A DNA stretch of 64,000 bases from Niastella koreensis GR20-10 (GCF_000246855.1 NC_016609.1:8134744-8198743); one strand, 5' to 3'; numbered from the stretch's first letter, positions 53,391-62,063 are shown. Program-made: numbers and translations. Notes: generated by a model not told the origin, from the letters alone.

Positions 53391-53757
53391 ATAAAAAAAG
53401 AAAACCCCACTGGCTGGAGTATGTGGGGTCTTCATAGAGACGGAAACATTGACCGTTTTCTAAAGCCAACGTCCTTGTATGGATTGTTTTTGTCTCACAA
53501 ATTCGTGGCCCGCTTTTGCGGACTGGTTGCATATGCAATATACGGTCCAAATGGATAAGTAGGTTGGGCTAAACCCGCTAATAAATATCAACATGACAAC
53601 AAAGTAACCCGGAAAGTTGCTGCTGTCTAAAAAATAGACGACAAACCAGTAATAGTACTATGCCGGGTTGCGTAAAAGGCCTAGTTGTGTGTAAGAGTAT
53701 ACAAATAAACCCGGGTGTTTACGAAGCTGCATCAATGTTGTTTGCGATGAAATGAAA
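53391..53757 (-). ncRNA. candidate non-coding RNA locus or empty spacer
   Basis: About 370 bases with no convincing protein frame. At its left end a minus-strand terminator is visible: ACCCCAC/GTGGGGT stem (53404-53429) followed on the minus strand by TTTTCTTTTTTT. Nothing coding lies upstream of that terminator until the L,D-transpeptidase gene, so either that gene has a long 3-prime UTR or a small RNA is made. I match no known RNA family. Confidence 0.35.
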
Positions 53758-54315
53758 TTACCGTTGAATAATCACTTTGGTGCCAATGTCAACTATCCCA
53801 TCCAGTTCGTCGAGGTCTTCATTTTTTAATGCTACACATCCATTGGTCCAGTTGGTATAATCATCTACCACCAGCTCATCGTGTGGCCAGGTGCCGTGGA
53901 TGGCTATACCACCGCCGATTTTAGCACTTTGCGGAATAATGCCTTTTGCCTTACGGTCTTTGAATTTAGCCCAGCTTTCGGGCGTGGGGTAATCGAGCAT
54001 AAACATCTTATGCCATTTCTGGTGAGGCTTTTTGGAGAGTATTTTAAAAGTGCCTTCCGGTGTACGGCGGTCACCTTCGATTAGTTTATCGGAAAGATCT
54101 TTGTTGCCAAATACTACGGGATAGGTGGCATACCAGCCGTCTGCATCATACACCTGCAGCTCGTATTCAGATTTGTCAACAATCAAATACAATTCGCCCA
54201 CAGGCTTAGACCTGAATAAATTTCTTCTAAAAACTTTTCTTTCAATGGTTCTGAATGCTGCTAATCCGGAGACAGCAACAACAATAAGGCCTGCGATAAG
54301 CCACTTAGATTTCAT
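53758..54315 (-). CDS. L,D-transpeptidase (YkuD family)
   Basis: A 185-residue membrane-anchored enzyme: N-terminal transmembrane/signal segment (about 5-22), then a YkuD catalytic domain with HGTWP (His140) and NWTNGC (Cys160 nucleophile), FVGN-like substrate loop GNKDLSDKLIEGDRRTPEGTF. It forms 3-3 peptidoglycan cross-links or attaches proteins to the wall. Cys-His spacing and small size are typical. Confidence 0.9.
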   Translation of the reverse strand: MKSKWLIAGLIVVAVSGLAAFRTIERKVFRRNLFRSKPVGELYLIVDKSEYELQVYDADGWYATYPVVFGNKDLSDKLIEGDRRTPEGTFKILSKKPHQKWHKMFMLDYPTPESWAKFKDRKAKGIIPQSAKIGGGIAIHGTWPHDELVVDDYTNWTNGCVALKNEDLDELDGIVDIGTKVIIQR

Positions 54316-54500
54316 AAGTAAACCTGGTTTTAAGCGTAAAGACCAAGCAAATGATTAATGGGTTTAAAACTGAATAAAATTTAGTCGGCCACACCTCAAA
54401 ACGGCGCGAGCCCCCATTTATTTTTTTTGAAAGGTCTTTTAACACAATATTTTTTGTGATTTTAAGGTCGCAAAAATAAGGCCATTGAAAATCAAATAAT

Positions 54501-54534
54501 AAAAAAAACGTCCCGACTTTAATCAGAACGTTTT
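54501..54534 (-). terminator. intrinsic terminator of the barrel/sigma operon
   Basis: AAAACGT (54505-54511) and ACGTTTT (54528-54534) pair; on the minus strand the stem is followed by eight T. It lies 25 bases after the barrel gene stop. Confidence 0.7.
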
Positions 54535-54559
54535 GTTGTTCATGGCTTTTTACTATATG

Positions 54560-55420
54560 TTAAAAGTGACTTAATCGCAATCCAAAATTGTAGGGGCGTT
54601 GATCGAGGCCTTTGTCAAACATGCTTGTGGCAGCATATGATCCGTATAATTTTACCGGGCCCAGGCCTAACTCGGCTATATAAGAGATCTTCCATGGCTT
54701 CAGATCAAAATCGTCGTGCTCTTTTTGTTTACCATTGGTGTTGGTGATGGTTTTTTGACGGCTCGAATACAGGTATCCGGCGCTGGCGCCTACGCTAAAC
54801 CCAAAACCCTGTTTGCGATGCGGGGTGAAATTGAAATTCAGCATAACAGGAATGGTTACGTAATCCGCGGCGAGTTTATTTTTTGAATAGTTCCGCGAAT
54901 TGTCAAGTACTACCTGTGTTGGGCTGGTGTGATAAAGAATGGGTTCTTTATAGCGATAATTATTTAATTCCACACCCAGGCCGTATTTCAGGTTTACAAC
55001 ACCCCTGGTGATGTTCAGCTTTTGCATGAAGGCCCAGATGTTAACGTTCACTGATTTGCCGTAACGTAATTTAAACTGGTCTTTACCAAAGCCGGGTGCG
55101 AACCCGGTTGCAGGGTCCTGGATGGCGCTGCCTTTGTAATCGGTTTGATCGTTATAGTTGGCAAAACCGAGGTCCACGATCCACCAGTTGGTTTTTACGC
55201 GCGAAGGCTTGGTATTGCGGTGGTAGGTTTTAGCTTCGTTGTTATTGTCGCTATCGTGGTTACGGCGTTTTTTAATAATGATCATTCCGCCTACGCGAAT
55301 GGTGTCATTTTCGCTGGCCGTTGAATCTTTGGGGCTTGACTCGTTTCTGGTTGAATCGGTTTGGGCAAGGCCGGTTAAGCACATACTAATCCCGATCAGG
55401 AGTATTATTACCTGTTTCAT
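54560..55420 (-). CDS. PorT-like outer membrane beta-barrel protein
   Basis: A 286-residue exported protein: signal peptide (to LAQ, residue 20), a Ser/Asp/Asn-rich linker and a C-terminal barrel of about eight strands (NWWIVDLGFANYND, VNLKYGLGVELNNY, GFGFSVGASAGYLYSS, ISYIAELGLGPVKLYGSYAA, ending in LRLSHF). It matches the OMP_b-brl_2/PorT-like family. It is third in the operon with a sigma factor and a membrane anti-sigma-like protein. Confidence 0.85.
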   Translation of the reverse strand: MKQVIILLIGISMCLTGLAQTDSTRNESSPKDSTASENDTIRVGGMIIIKKRRNHDSDNNNEAKTYHRNTKPSRVKTNWWIVDLGFANYNDQTDYKGSAIQDPATGFAPGFGKDQFKLRYGKSVNVNIWAFMQKLNITRGVVNLKYGLGVELNNYRYKEPILYHTSPTQVVLDNSRNYSKNKLAADYVTIPVMLNFNFTPHRKQGFGFSVGASAGYLYSSRQKTITNTNGKQKEHDDFDLKPWKISYIAELGLGPVKLYGSYAATSMFDKGLDQRPYNFGLRLSHF

Positions 55421-55449
55421 CTTTACTGATTTTAACTATTTTAATGGTA

Positions 55450-56571
55450 TTATTTTACGGCAAATTCAAGGTTGGCTATACGTATGCTTGCTTTGCCATC
55501 GTCATCGGGGCTGGTTACTTTTTCAACTACCCGTGATACTTTTCTTAAAAAACCTCTTAAAGGGGTTTTATTCGCTGATGTTACCGGAGTATTATTTCCT
55601 TCTTCATCCGGTTGAACGGTTATTGTATTGGCCGCTATTAAATTGCTGACTGTATTATTAATACCCGTGCCTTCCACTTCAGGCTTATCGTACAATTTTT
55701 TAACCATTACAACCGACCGGGGAGATAAGGAATTTTCGTTTTCACCTGCAGGGTCAACTTCCGGTTGTTGTTTCTTTTCTTGTTGTACGTATAAGGCTGA
55801 CTGAATGTTACCGGGTTTTGAAATATTTTTCCTGATGGTTTTTTTAGCAAGAGCCTGGTCATCATTTGCCGGCTCAGCTTTATGAATTACAGGGACCTCC
55901 ATTTTATCATCAGAACTATTCAACGGCGCAGGCAGGATGACTTTCACTGGCTTTGTTGGCTTCGCTACCACTATGCCACCTTTACCGGCATTAAAATGAG
56001 TTGACAAATAAAAAGCACCGCCGCCAATAATGAGTAGGGTAACCGCTGCTGCCGCAAAACGCCACCAGGGAAAGGCGATCACCCGCGCATCATCTTCTTC
56101 GGTACGGTATAAATAAGTTTTATCAGGGAAGGAGAGGCTGTTATCGGGCACCAGCTTCACCTGTTGTATCAATTCAAAATCTGCCTGGTATTGCGGATGT
56201 TTATAAACAAATTGTTCTACTTTATCTTTTTCTTCATTGGTTAATTCATCATCGCCGTAAAGAACGAAATATTCTTCGCAGTTTTCCTCGTTGATGGTAT
56301 CTTTTGAATGCCGGAAGAGGTTTTCCTTTTGTTCAAAAACGATGCTGTCATCGGGCCGTAAAACCGACTGGTGCAACATCACCAGCTCTTCTTCGAGGTC
56401 GGGGTTTTGTTGAACGAACTGATCTACTGCCTCGCGTTCAATGGCATTCAACTCGTCATCAATATACATGACGAAAAATACCTCGTAATTGTCACGGGTA
56501 ATAACAACGCCCTGGCCACCGCCGGGTGAGTTGAAATCAGCTGTTCTTATATGGTAACAGTTAAATGACAT
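55450..56571 (-). CDS. membrane anti-sigma-like protein with duplicated N-terminal module
   Basis: A 373-residue protein. The cytoplasmic part has two similar units (FFVMYIDDELNAIEREAVDQFV and YFVLYGDDELTNEEKDKVEQFV), each about 70 residues, resembling the helical anti-sigma modules seen beside Bacteroidota ECF factors. A transmembrane helix follows (about 172-194), then a periplasmic Lys/Pro/Glu-rich tail ending FAVK. Its start overlaps the sigma factor stop by 11 bases, supporting a direct regulatory link. Confidence 0.75.
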   Translation of the reverse strand: MSFNCYHIRTADFNSPGGGQGVVITRDNYEVFFVMYIDDELNAIEREAVDQFVQQNPDLEEELVMLHQSVLRPDDSIVFEQKENLFRHSKDTINEENCEEYFVLYGDDELTNEEKDKVEQFVYKHPQYQADFELIQQVKLVPDNSLSFPDKTYLYRTEEDDARVIAFPWWRFAAAAVTLLIIGGGAFYLSTHFNAGKGGIVVAKPTKPVKVILPAPLNSSDDKMEVPVIHKAEPANDDQALAKKTIRKNISKPGNIQSALYVQQEKKQQPEVDPAGENENSLSPRSVVMVKKLYDKPEVEGTGINNTVSNLIAANTITVQPDEEGNNTPVTSANKTPLRGFLRKVSRVVEKVTSPDDDGKASIRIANLEFAVK

Positions 56572-57046
56572 TTTCAGGTTTTACCAGATAGTTTTTTAAT
56601 TGTATACGGGCGCGGTGAAGATACACTTTTACCTGGCTTTCGTTCAAACCGGTAATTTGTCCGATCTCTTCATACGAATACCCCTCATAGTCTTTCAGCA
56701 ATACCAGTGAACGTTGTGTTTCGCTCAACCGGCTTAATGCTTCTTCCAGGATCTTACGGGTGTTGTACACAGGCTTGTCATAAACCTGTGTTTCTTCTTT
56801 AAACTCATCGCGCAATTGTACCCGTTTGGCTTTCCGCAAATGGTCTATCATTTGGTTATAAGCAACCGTAAACAAATAACTTTTGCATTTGGTATTATCC
56901 ACATCTGCCCGGCTCCGCCACATTTTTTCAAATGCGGCCTGAACAACATCCCGGGCATCCTCTTCATGGCGAAGATTTTTAAGGATGAACCGGTACACGT
57001 TGTCCGCATACTCAGCTACGCATTGATTATACTCTTTCTCGGTCAT
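56561..57046 (-). CDS. ECF-type RNA polymerase sigma factor
   Basis: A 161-residue sigma factor with region 2 (FILKNLRHEEDARDVVQAAFEKMW, YLFTVAYNQMIDHLRK) and region 4 (LSETQRSLVLLKDYEGYSYEEIGQITGLNESQVKVYLHRAR). It heads the operon with the anti-sigma-like protein and a barrel. The target regulon is not visible. Confidence 0.93.
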   Translation of the reverse strand: MTEKEYNQCVAEYADNVYRFILKNLRHEEDARDVVQAAFEKMWRSRADVDNTKCKSYLFTVAYNQMIDHLRKAKRVQLRDEFKEETQVYDKPVYNTRKILEEALSRLSETQRSLVLLKDYEGYSYEEIGQITGLNESQVKVYLHRARIQLKNYLVKPENVI

Positions 57047-57132
57047 AAGCAGAACCTGTCTGTTATTCTGTTTGTGTTAAGGTGATACGAACCAGGGTAC
57101 TAAAAAGTTACAGGGAATTTCAGGAAATTTAA

Positions 57133-57163
57133 AAAAAAGAATCCCCCCGGTTCAGCCGGGGGG
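57133..57163 (-). terminator. intrinsic terminator of the small gene at 57195
   Basis: Perfect 8-bp GC stem CCCCCCGG / CCGGGGGG (57143-57163), 5-base loop; on the minus strand it is followed by TTCTTTTTTTT. Confidence 0.85.
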
Positions 57164-57194
57164 AGCTTATATAGAAACGTTGATTGTCATAAGT

Positions 57195-57404
57195 TTAAAA
57201 TTGAGCATTGGCTATAGCCCGGCTCAGTGATTCCCAGATAAGAAAGTTGCTCTGGGTTTTATTACCATTACAGCAATCCTTAACTGATTTGAGGCAGTCA
57301 TTGCTAACAGGCTTTTTTGAAGGATGCGTTGTGGCAAAAACAAATATACCAGCCAAAGCCACCAATAGTATGAGGGTTGAACGGATAAAGGTTTTCTTCC
57401 ACAT
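57195..57404 (-). CDS. small exported or membrane peptide, unknown
   Basis: A 69-residue protein with a basic start, one hydrophobic segment (about 8-24, ending FATTHP) and a Cys-containing mature part (DCLKSVKDCCNGN). Its own terminator follows, supporting a real transcription unit just upstream of the sigma factor operon. No family recognised. Confidence 0.6.
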   Translation of the reverse strand: MWKKTFIRSTLILLVALAGIFVFATTHPSKKPVSNDCLKSVKDCCNGNKTQSNFLIWESLSRAIANAQF

Positions 57405-57584
57405 AATGCAATGTTTTGTAATTATAAGACGAAGTTAAAGGGCTTTTGTTACAGTTTTTTTAAGAAAAAGTTAGAATTACCACAAAGTGGTATGTAGTTT
57501 TCCCCGGATGGAAAAATTAACTAATACGATATGAGGGCTTTAGACTGTTACTGTTGAAACAACGATTTTACCTGTTCAAATTAT

Positions 57585-57592
57585 TACATTTG
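57585..57592 (+). promoter_or_regulatory. -7 promoter element of kbl (TACATTTG)
   Basis: Exact TAnnTTTG match 25 bases before the ATG. Confidence 0.55.
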
Positions 57593-57617
57593 TGGCATTA
57601 CAAAAACTACATGCTCC

Positions 57618-58820
57618 ATGAATGACAAATTAGTAAAACGCCTGGCCGATGAGCTGGCTGAGATAAAAGCTGCCGGTTTATTCAAAACGGAACGCATTAT
57701 TGAATCGCCCCAGGGCGCCGAGATAACGGTAAATGGTAAAACGGTGCTTAATTTCTGCGCCAATAACTACCTCGGTTTATCATCGCATCCCAAAGTAATT
57801 GAGGCCGCCAAGAAATATGTGGATTACCGGGGTTACGGGATGAGCAGTGTACGCTTTATTTGCGGCACCCAGGATATTCATAAAGAACTGGAACAAAAGA
57901 TATCTGCCTTTTTGGGTACTGAAGACACTATTCTGTATGTAGCTGCCTTCGACGCCAACGGAGGTGTGTTTGAACCGCTGTATAACGAGCAGGATGCCAT
58001 TATCTCCGACGAACTGAACCACGCATCCATCATCGATGGGGTACGCTTATGTAAGGCCCAGCGGTTACGTTACAAGCATAATAACATGGCCGACCTGGAG
58101 GAGAAACTGAAAGAGTCACAATCGCTCCGTAACCGCATCATTGTTACCGATGGTTCCTTTAGCATGGATGGCACTATTGCCCAGCTGGATGCCATTGTTG
58201 CCCTGGCTGAAAAATACGATGCTGCTGTCATGATCGATGAGAGCCATTCGAGCGGCTTTTTGGGCAAAACAGGCCGTGGTACCCACGAATACCGCGGGGT
58301 AATGGGAAAAATTGATATCATCACCGGCACCCTGGGTAAAGCCCTGGGCGGTGCATCGGGTGGTTTTACCAGCGGCCGCAAAGAAGTGATTGAAATGTTG
58401 CGGCAGCGTTCCCGCCCTTATTTGTTCTCCAACACCCTGGCGCCGGGCATTGTAGGCGCTTCCATTGCCGTGTTGGACCTGTTGAGCGAAACCACTGAAT
58501 TACGTGATAAGCTCGAATTCAATACCAAATACTTCCGCAGTAAAATGACGGAGGCCGGGTTCGACATTAAACCGGGCGACCATCCTATAGTACCTATTAT
58601 GCTGTATGATGCTGTTATAGCCCAGAATTTTGCTGCCCGTTTGCTCGATGAAGGCATTTATGTAATTGGCTTCTTTTATCCTGTGGTGGCCAAAGGGCAG
58701 GCCCGCATCCGGGTACAATTGAGTGCAGCGCATGAACAACAACACCTTGACAAAGCCATTGCCGCCTTTGCGAAAATTGGTAAAGAACTGGGGGTGCTGA
58801 AAACAGCTGAGAAAGTATAA
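57618..58820 (+). CDS. kbl: glycine C-acetyltransferase (2-amino-3-ketobutyrate CoA ligase)
   Basis: A 400-residue PLP enzyme of the alpha-oxoamine synthase family. It cleaves 2-amino-3-ketobutyrate with CoA to glycine and acetyl-CoA in threonine breakdown. The sequence follows E. coli Kbl closely (NFCANNYLGLSSHP, VRFICGTQDIHKELE, SDELNHASIIDGVRLCKA), with DESH (207-210) and PLP Lys241 (TLGKALGGASGG). Tdh is not adjacent. A terminator follows. Confidence 0.94.
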   Translation: MNDKLVKRLADELAEIKAAGLFKTERIIESPQGAEITVNGKTVLNFCANNYLGLSSHPKVIEAAKKYVDYRGYGMSSVRFICGTQDIHKELEQKISAFLGTEDTILYVAAFDANGGVFEPLYNEQDAIISDELNHASIIDGVRLCKAQRLRYKHNNMADLEEKLKESQSLRNRIIVTDGSFSMDGTIAQLDAIVALAEKYDAAVMIDESHSSGFLGKTGRGTHEYRGVMGKIDIITGTLGKALGGASGGFTSGRKEVIEMLRQRSRPYLFSNTLAPGIVGASIAVLDLLSETTELRDKLEFNTKYFRSKMTEAGFDIKPGDHPIVPIMLYDAVIAQNFAARLLDEGIYVIGFFYPVVAKGQARIRVQLSAAHEQQHLDKAIAAFAKIGKELGVLKTAEKV

Positions 58821-58844
58821 TTAATTGAAACGTTGATAATATAC

Positions 58845-58875
58845 AAGTCCGGGAGAAATGTCTTCCGGACTTTTT
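58845..58875 (+). terminator. intrinsic terminator of kbl
   Basis: AAGTCCGG / CCGGACTT stem, 12-base loop, T run. Confidence 0.82.
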
Positions 58876-58943
58876 ATTTACAGCAGTTGCACCGGTAAAG
58901 GATAAGTTATATTTTGGGGTGACCAAAAACCCCAGTCTCCCAT

Positions 58944-59987
58944 ATGGAAAATAACCAGTTGCCCGAAAACCCCGGTTCGGCAGAACCGAAAGGATGCATT
59001 AATTGTGGCAGTCGTTTAGTAGAAGAAAAATTTCCCACCCGTTTGTGTTCCGGTTGCCGGGAACTATTTATAAAATTCCCCATACCGTTAGGCATTAAGC
59101 TCTTTGGTACAGGGGTAGGGCTGGTATTGATCTTTGCCATGTTCTCCATTCCTAAAAATTTTATGCTGGCTAAACACCTGGAGAAGGGTAAACAATACGA
59201 AGCCAAAAAGCAATATAAAAGCGCCCAGCGTGAGTTCTCCGATGTGGTGTGGGAGGCGCCTGATAACCTGGAAGCCAACGAACATTTAGCTATAGCCGCC
59301 TTTTATAACCTCGACCTGGAAAGATTTATAAAGACGGTAGATAAAATGCAGGGTAAGAAAGTGGAGGACGAAGCCCTTTACAACCAATTGAGCGACCTGG
59401 TAACAAGAGCAAAAAGCTTTTATCCGGATGAAGAGTTGGGGGAAGTGCTGATGAAATATAATAAGAAAAAGGAGGTGCCTGATTCGGTGTATACAAACTA
59501 CCTGAAGGAAAAGCCTGATAATGGATTTGCCCTTTACTCCTACGCCGGAATATTATATGGGCGAAATAACCTGGTTGGCGCCGATTCCATATTTCAGCGG
59601 TTGCTGGCAGTAGATGCACAACACCCGTTTGCATTGCGATGGATGGCCACCATTGCCCGTCAACGCGGGCAACTACAGGAATCTGCGCAATACTGTAACA
59701 AGATCATTGAAATAAATAAGGAAGCGGGGTATGCCTATGCTTCCCTGGCCCGCACCCGGCTTAAAGAGAACAAGCTGGCAGAGGGGCTGCAGATGGCGCA
59801 AAAAAGTGTGGATATAGATAAAGAAGATTCCTACAATGAGGCTACGCTGGCCATTGCGTTGCATATGAACAAACAATCTGCAAAAAGCAACGACGTGATA
59901 ATGGAGTTAAAGCAGCGTAAAGATTCATCTGTTACCGGCGATCTTCAATTTGCGATGGATGTAATTAACCAAAAAGATTCACTTTAA
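58944..59987 (+). CDS. zinc-ribbon and TPR membrane protein
   Basis: A 347-residue protein: N-terminal CxxC-x13-CxxC zinc ribbon (Cys18, 21, 35, 38), one transmembrane helix (about 48-70), then TPR-type helical repeats (LEKGKQYEAKKQYKSAQREF, KPDNGFALYSYAGILYGRNNLVGADSIF, AYASLARTRLKENKLAEGLQMAQ). It is likely a scaffold with TPRs in the periplasm. The next gene, for an HExxH membrane protein, begins 11 bases after its stop, so the two probably work together. Confidence 0.8.
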   Translation: MENNQLPENPGSAEPKGCINCGSRLVEEKFPTRLCSGCRELFIKFPIPLGIKLFGTGVGLVLIFAMFSIPKNFMLAKHLEKGKQYEAKKQYKSAQREFSDVVWEAPDNLEANEHLAIAAFYNLDLERFIKTVDKMQGKKVEDEALYNQLSDLVTRAKSFYPDEELGEVLMKYNKKKEVPDSVYTNYLKEKPDNGFALYSYAGILYGRNNLVGADSIFQRLLAVDAQHPFALRWMATIARQRGQLQESAQYCNKIIEINKEAGYAYASLARTRLKENKLAEGLQMAQKSVDIDKEDSYNEATLAIALHMNKQSAKSNDVIMELKQRKDSSVTGDLQFAMDVINQKDSL

Positions 59988-59998
59988 CCCTAAATAAT

Positions 59999-60529
59999 AT
60001 GTTTATACCTGGACCTGTAATCAGCGCCATAACCTTCCCTGGCGTGATTGTTCACGAACTGGCTCACCAGTTGTTTTGCCGGTTGTATAAAGTGCCTGTG
60101 TTTAAAGTAGTGTACTTTCAATTTGGCAACCCGGCCGGCTATGTATTGCATGAAGCACCTGCCAACAAATGGCAAAGCATTATGATCAGCATCGGGCCGT
60201 TTTTTCTGAATACGATCCTGGGTGCATTAATAGCCCTGCCAGCCGCCCTGTCTACCTATAACATCGATCATTCCGGTTTTCTCGAATACCTGTTAATGTA
60301 CCTGGGTGTGTCCATAGCCATGCATGCTTTTCCCAGTACGGGAGATGCGAGCTCTATCTGGCGTGCATTGAATGATAAAGACACTAACTTATTCGTGAAA
60401 GCGGTAGGTTTTCCCATAGTGGGGCTAATTTACCTGGGTGCTATAGGCAGCTTTTTCTGGCTCGATCTGTTGTATGGCATTGGCGTGGCAATTGAGTTGC
60501 CAAAACTGATCATCTCACACTTTGTATAA
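59999..60529 (+). CDS. HExxH integral membrane metalloprotease-like protein
   Basis: A 176-residue multi-span protein with VIVHELAHQ (His19, Glu20, His23) in the first helix and several further helices, including MHAFPSTGDASS after helix 4, where an Asp could serve as third ligand. Similar to DUF3267/metalloprotease-like proteins of the site-2-protease type fold (inference). Paired with the upstream TPR protein. Confidence 0.75.
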   Translation: MFIPGPVISAITFPGVIVHELAHQLFCRLYKVPVFKVVYFQFGNPAGYVLHEAPANKWQSIMISIGPFFLNTILGALIALPAALSTYNIDHSGFLEYLLMYLGVSIAMHAFPSTGDASSIWRALNDKDTNLFVKAVGFPIVGLIYLGAIGSFFWLDLLYGIGVAIELPKLIISHFV

Positions 60530-60549
60530 AGCATTATATTAAAATAGTC

Positions 60550-60587
60550 AAATGAGTCAGTGGTCAGCAATGGCCACTGACTCATTT
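60550..60587. terminator. 14-bp inverted repeat between convergent genes
   Basis: AAATGAGTCAGTGG and CCACTGACTCATTT, perfect, 10-base loop. No strong T tract (GGCTTTT follows on plus). Likely a bidirectional terminator. Confidence 0.6.
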
Positions 60588-60609
60588 GGCTTTTAACAGT
60601 TGCTTCGGG

Positions 60610-60990
60610 TTATTTTGCTGCAATCATACTTATCTCCACATTCACGTTCCGGGGCAGGCCTTTAACCGCAACGGTTTCGCGGGCCGGGTAATTACCGGTA
60701 AAGTACTTTCCATATACTTCATTCACGGCAGTAAAATGCGACATATCACTCAGGAAAATCGTAGTTTTTACAATATGGCTGAAGTCGTAGCCAGCTTCGG
60801 TTAAAATCGCCTGCAGGTTTTTCATAACCTGGTCTGTTTCGCCGGCTACATCGGTAGCCTCTACCGTGCCGGTGGCAGGGTTAATAGGTACCTGGCCTGA
60901 AATAAATAACATATTACCGGCCTCTACAGCCTGGCTATAAGGGCCAATAGGAGCTGGCGCCTGGGTGGTAGTGATGATATTTTTTTGCAT
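60610..60990 (-). CDS. ridA: RidA family reactive-intermediate deaminase
   Basis: A 126-residue YjgF/YER057c/RidA protein that hydrolyses enamine/imine intermediates from PLP enzymes. Family marks are IGPYSQAVEAGNMLFISGQVPI, TDQVMKNLQAIL, TIFLSDM and the catalytic Arg in NYPARETVAVKGLP, with NVEISMIA at the end. The start at 60990 fits; the open frame further upstream is repeat sequence. Confidence 0.95.
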   Translation of the reverse strand: MQKNIITTTQAPAPIGPYSQAVEAGNMLFISGQVPINPATGTVEATDVAGETDQVMKNLQAILTEAGYDFSHIVKTTIFLSDMSHFTAVNEVYGKYFTGNYPARETVAVKGLPRNVNVEISMIAAK

Positions 60991-61007
60991 AAGCAAAGGT
61001 AGTGGTG

Positions 61008-61160
61008 AATGGTCAATGATGAATCGTGAAAAGGCCCTTGACAATAAAAACATGTTACCGGTTCCCGGTTGCCGGGCTTTTGCTTCGATTCCTGGTAATT
61101 GTTGGCTGCGAAACTGATAACTGGCTACCTGAAACCTGGAACTCGTAACTGTCTCCGATT
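61008..61160. repeat. mixed short-word repeat spacer
   Basis: GTTACCGGTTCCCGGTTGCCGG, AACTGATAACTGGCTACC and TGAAACCTGGAACTC words, related to 8637-8720 and 20125-20160. Confidence 0.6.
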
Positions 61161-61227
61161 TCAATGAACCCATTCCCATTGATGATTCACCATAATAGGT
61201 TTTCTTTGCGGGTAAATTCAGAAGCCC

Positions 61228-61863
61228 ATGACAGTGGCCATTTTAGCCGATGATATATTAAAACAGGAGTTACTAACCAAAAAGCTGCCGGAAGCCATTA
61301 CGGTGGTATGGGTTGATTCCGTTCGTTCATTAACCATTGCTGATGCCGATGTGTATATAGACCTGTTGTTTGAATTAAATGTAGAAAGAACGCAACAGTT
61401 AAAGCGGTTGCAGCCGAAGCCGGTAATAGTAAATGCCGTGCCCTGGACAACAAAAAAGATAGGCGCCAATTTTATTCGCATAAATGCCTGGCCGGGTTTA
61501 TTACAACGGCCTGTAATCGAAATAGCGTTGCCCGATACTGTTAGTGAAGCGGTTGTAAAAACCATCTTTGAACAATTGCAATGGCAATATATCCTGGCGC
61601 CTGATATTCCCGGAATGATCACGGCACGTGTATTGTCTGCCATCATTAACGAAGCGTATTATACCCTGGGGGCAGAAGTTAGTACGCGGGAGGAGATTGA
61701 TATTGCCATGAAGCTGGGCACCAGCTATCCGTACGGTCCGTTTGAATGGAGCGATAAAATAGGCCTTACGAAGGTGTATGAGCTATTGACTGAATTAAGC
61801 AGTGAGGATGCGCGTTATGTACCGGCGCCTGCGCTACAAAAGGCAATAGGCAGTGGGCAGTAG
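61228..61863 (+). CDS. 3-hydroxyacyl-CoA dehydrogenase-like protein without nucleotide motif
   Basis: A 211-residue protein whose C-terminal half is a 3-hydroxyacyl-CoA dehydrogenase helical domain (PGMITARVLSAIINEAYYTLG, STREEIDIAMKLGTSYPYGPFEWSDKIGL). The N-terminal half has Rossmann-like alternation (MTVAILADD ... VIVNAVPW, FIRINAWPG) but lacks GxGxxG, so NAD binding is doubtful. Compare the complete enzyme at 18104. The last residues (KAIGSGQ) are encoded by the repeat that fills the following spacer. Function unknown; it may bind acyl-CoA. Confidence 0.8.
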   Translation: MTVAILADDILKQELLTKKLPEAITVVWVDSVRSLTIADADVYIDLLFELNVERTQQLKRLQPKPVIVNAVPWTTKKIGANFIRINAWPGLLQRPVIEIALPDTVSEAVVKTIFEQLQWQYILAPDIPGMITARVLSAIINEAYYTLGAEVSTREEIDIAMKLGTSYPYGPFEWSDKIGLTKVYELLTELSSEDARYVPAPALQKAIGSGQ

Positions 61864-62035
61864 GCAGCAGGAAAACAGCCGCAAGCTTCAGGCCGCAAGC
61901 CATCGCGGCCATGCGATCTGTATTTGCTTGCAGCTTAAAGCTCAAAGCTAATACAGTTTGCGATTGTATTTTGCTTTCGGCTTTCGGCCTTCAGCCTTCA
62001 GCTGTATTGCTTGCGGCTTGCAGCCCAAACTTAAA
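61846..62035. repeat. GCAAGCTTCAGGCCGCAAGC / GCTTTCGGCCTTCAGCC repeat
   Basis: The densest repeat stretch of the window: AGGCAGTGGGCAGTAGGCAGCAGG, CCGCAAGCTTCAGGCCGCAAGCC, GCAGCTTAAAGCTCAAAGC, GGCTTTCGGCCTTCAGCCTTCAGC, GCTTGCGGCTTGCAGCC. It starts inside the 3HCDH-like gene. Confidence 0.7.
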
Positions 62036-62063
62036 ACCACGAAGTTACTTTTATAACAAGAAT

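Noticed and set aside
53296..53550. 84-residue minus-strand frame in the spacer after acs
   Set aside because: It runs through the minus-strand terminator at 53391-53429 and its composition is not protein-like.
60991..61179. N-terminal extension of ridA
   Set aside because: RidA proteins begin at the 60990 start; the extension is repeat-derived.
61846..62035. Possible CRISPR array
   Set aside because: The repeated words are short, degenerate and without unique spacers, and no cas genes are in the window.
61911..62063. N-terminal extension of tsaB that resembles a lipoprotein signal
   Set aside because: It is read from repeat sequence; TsaB is cytoplasmic and the conserved start is at 62064.
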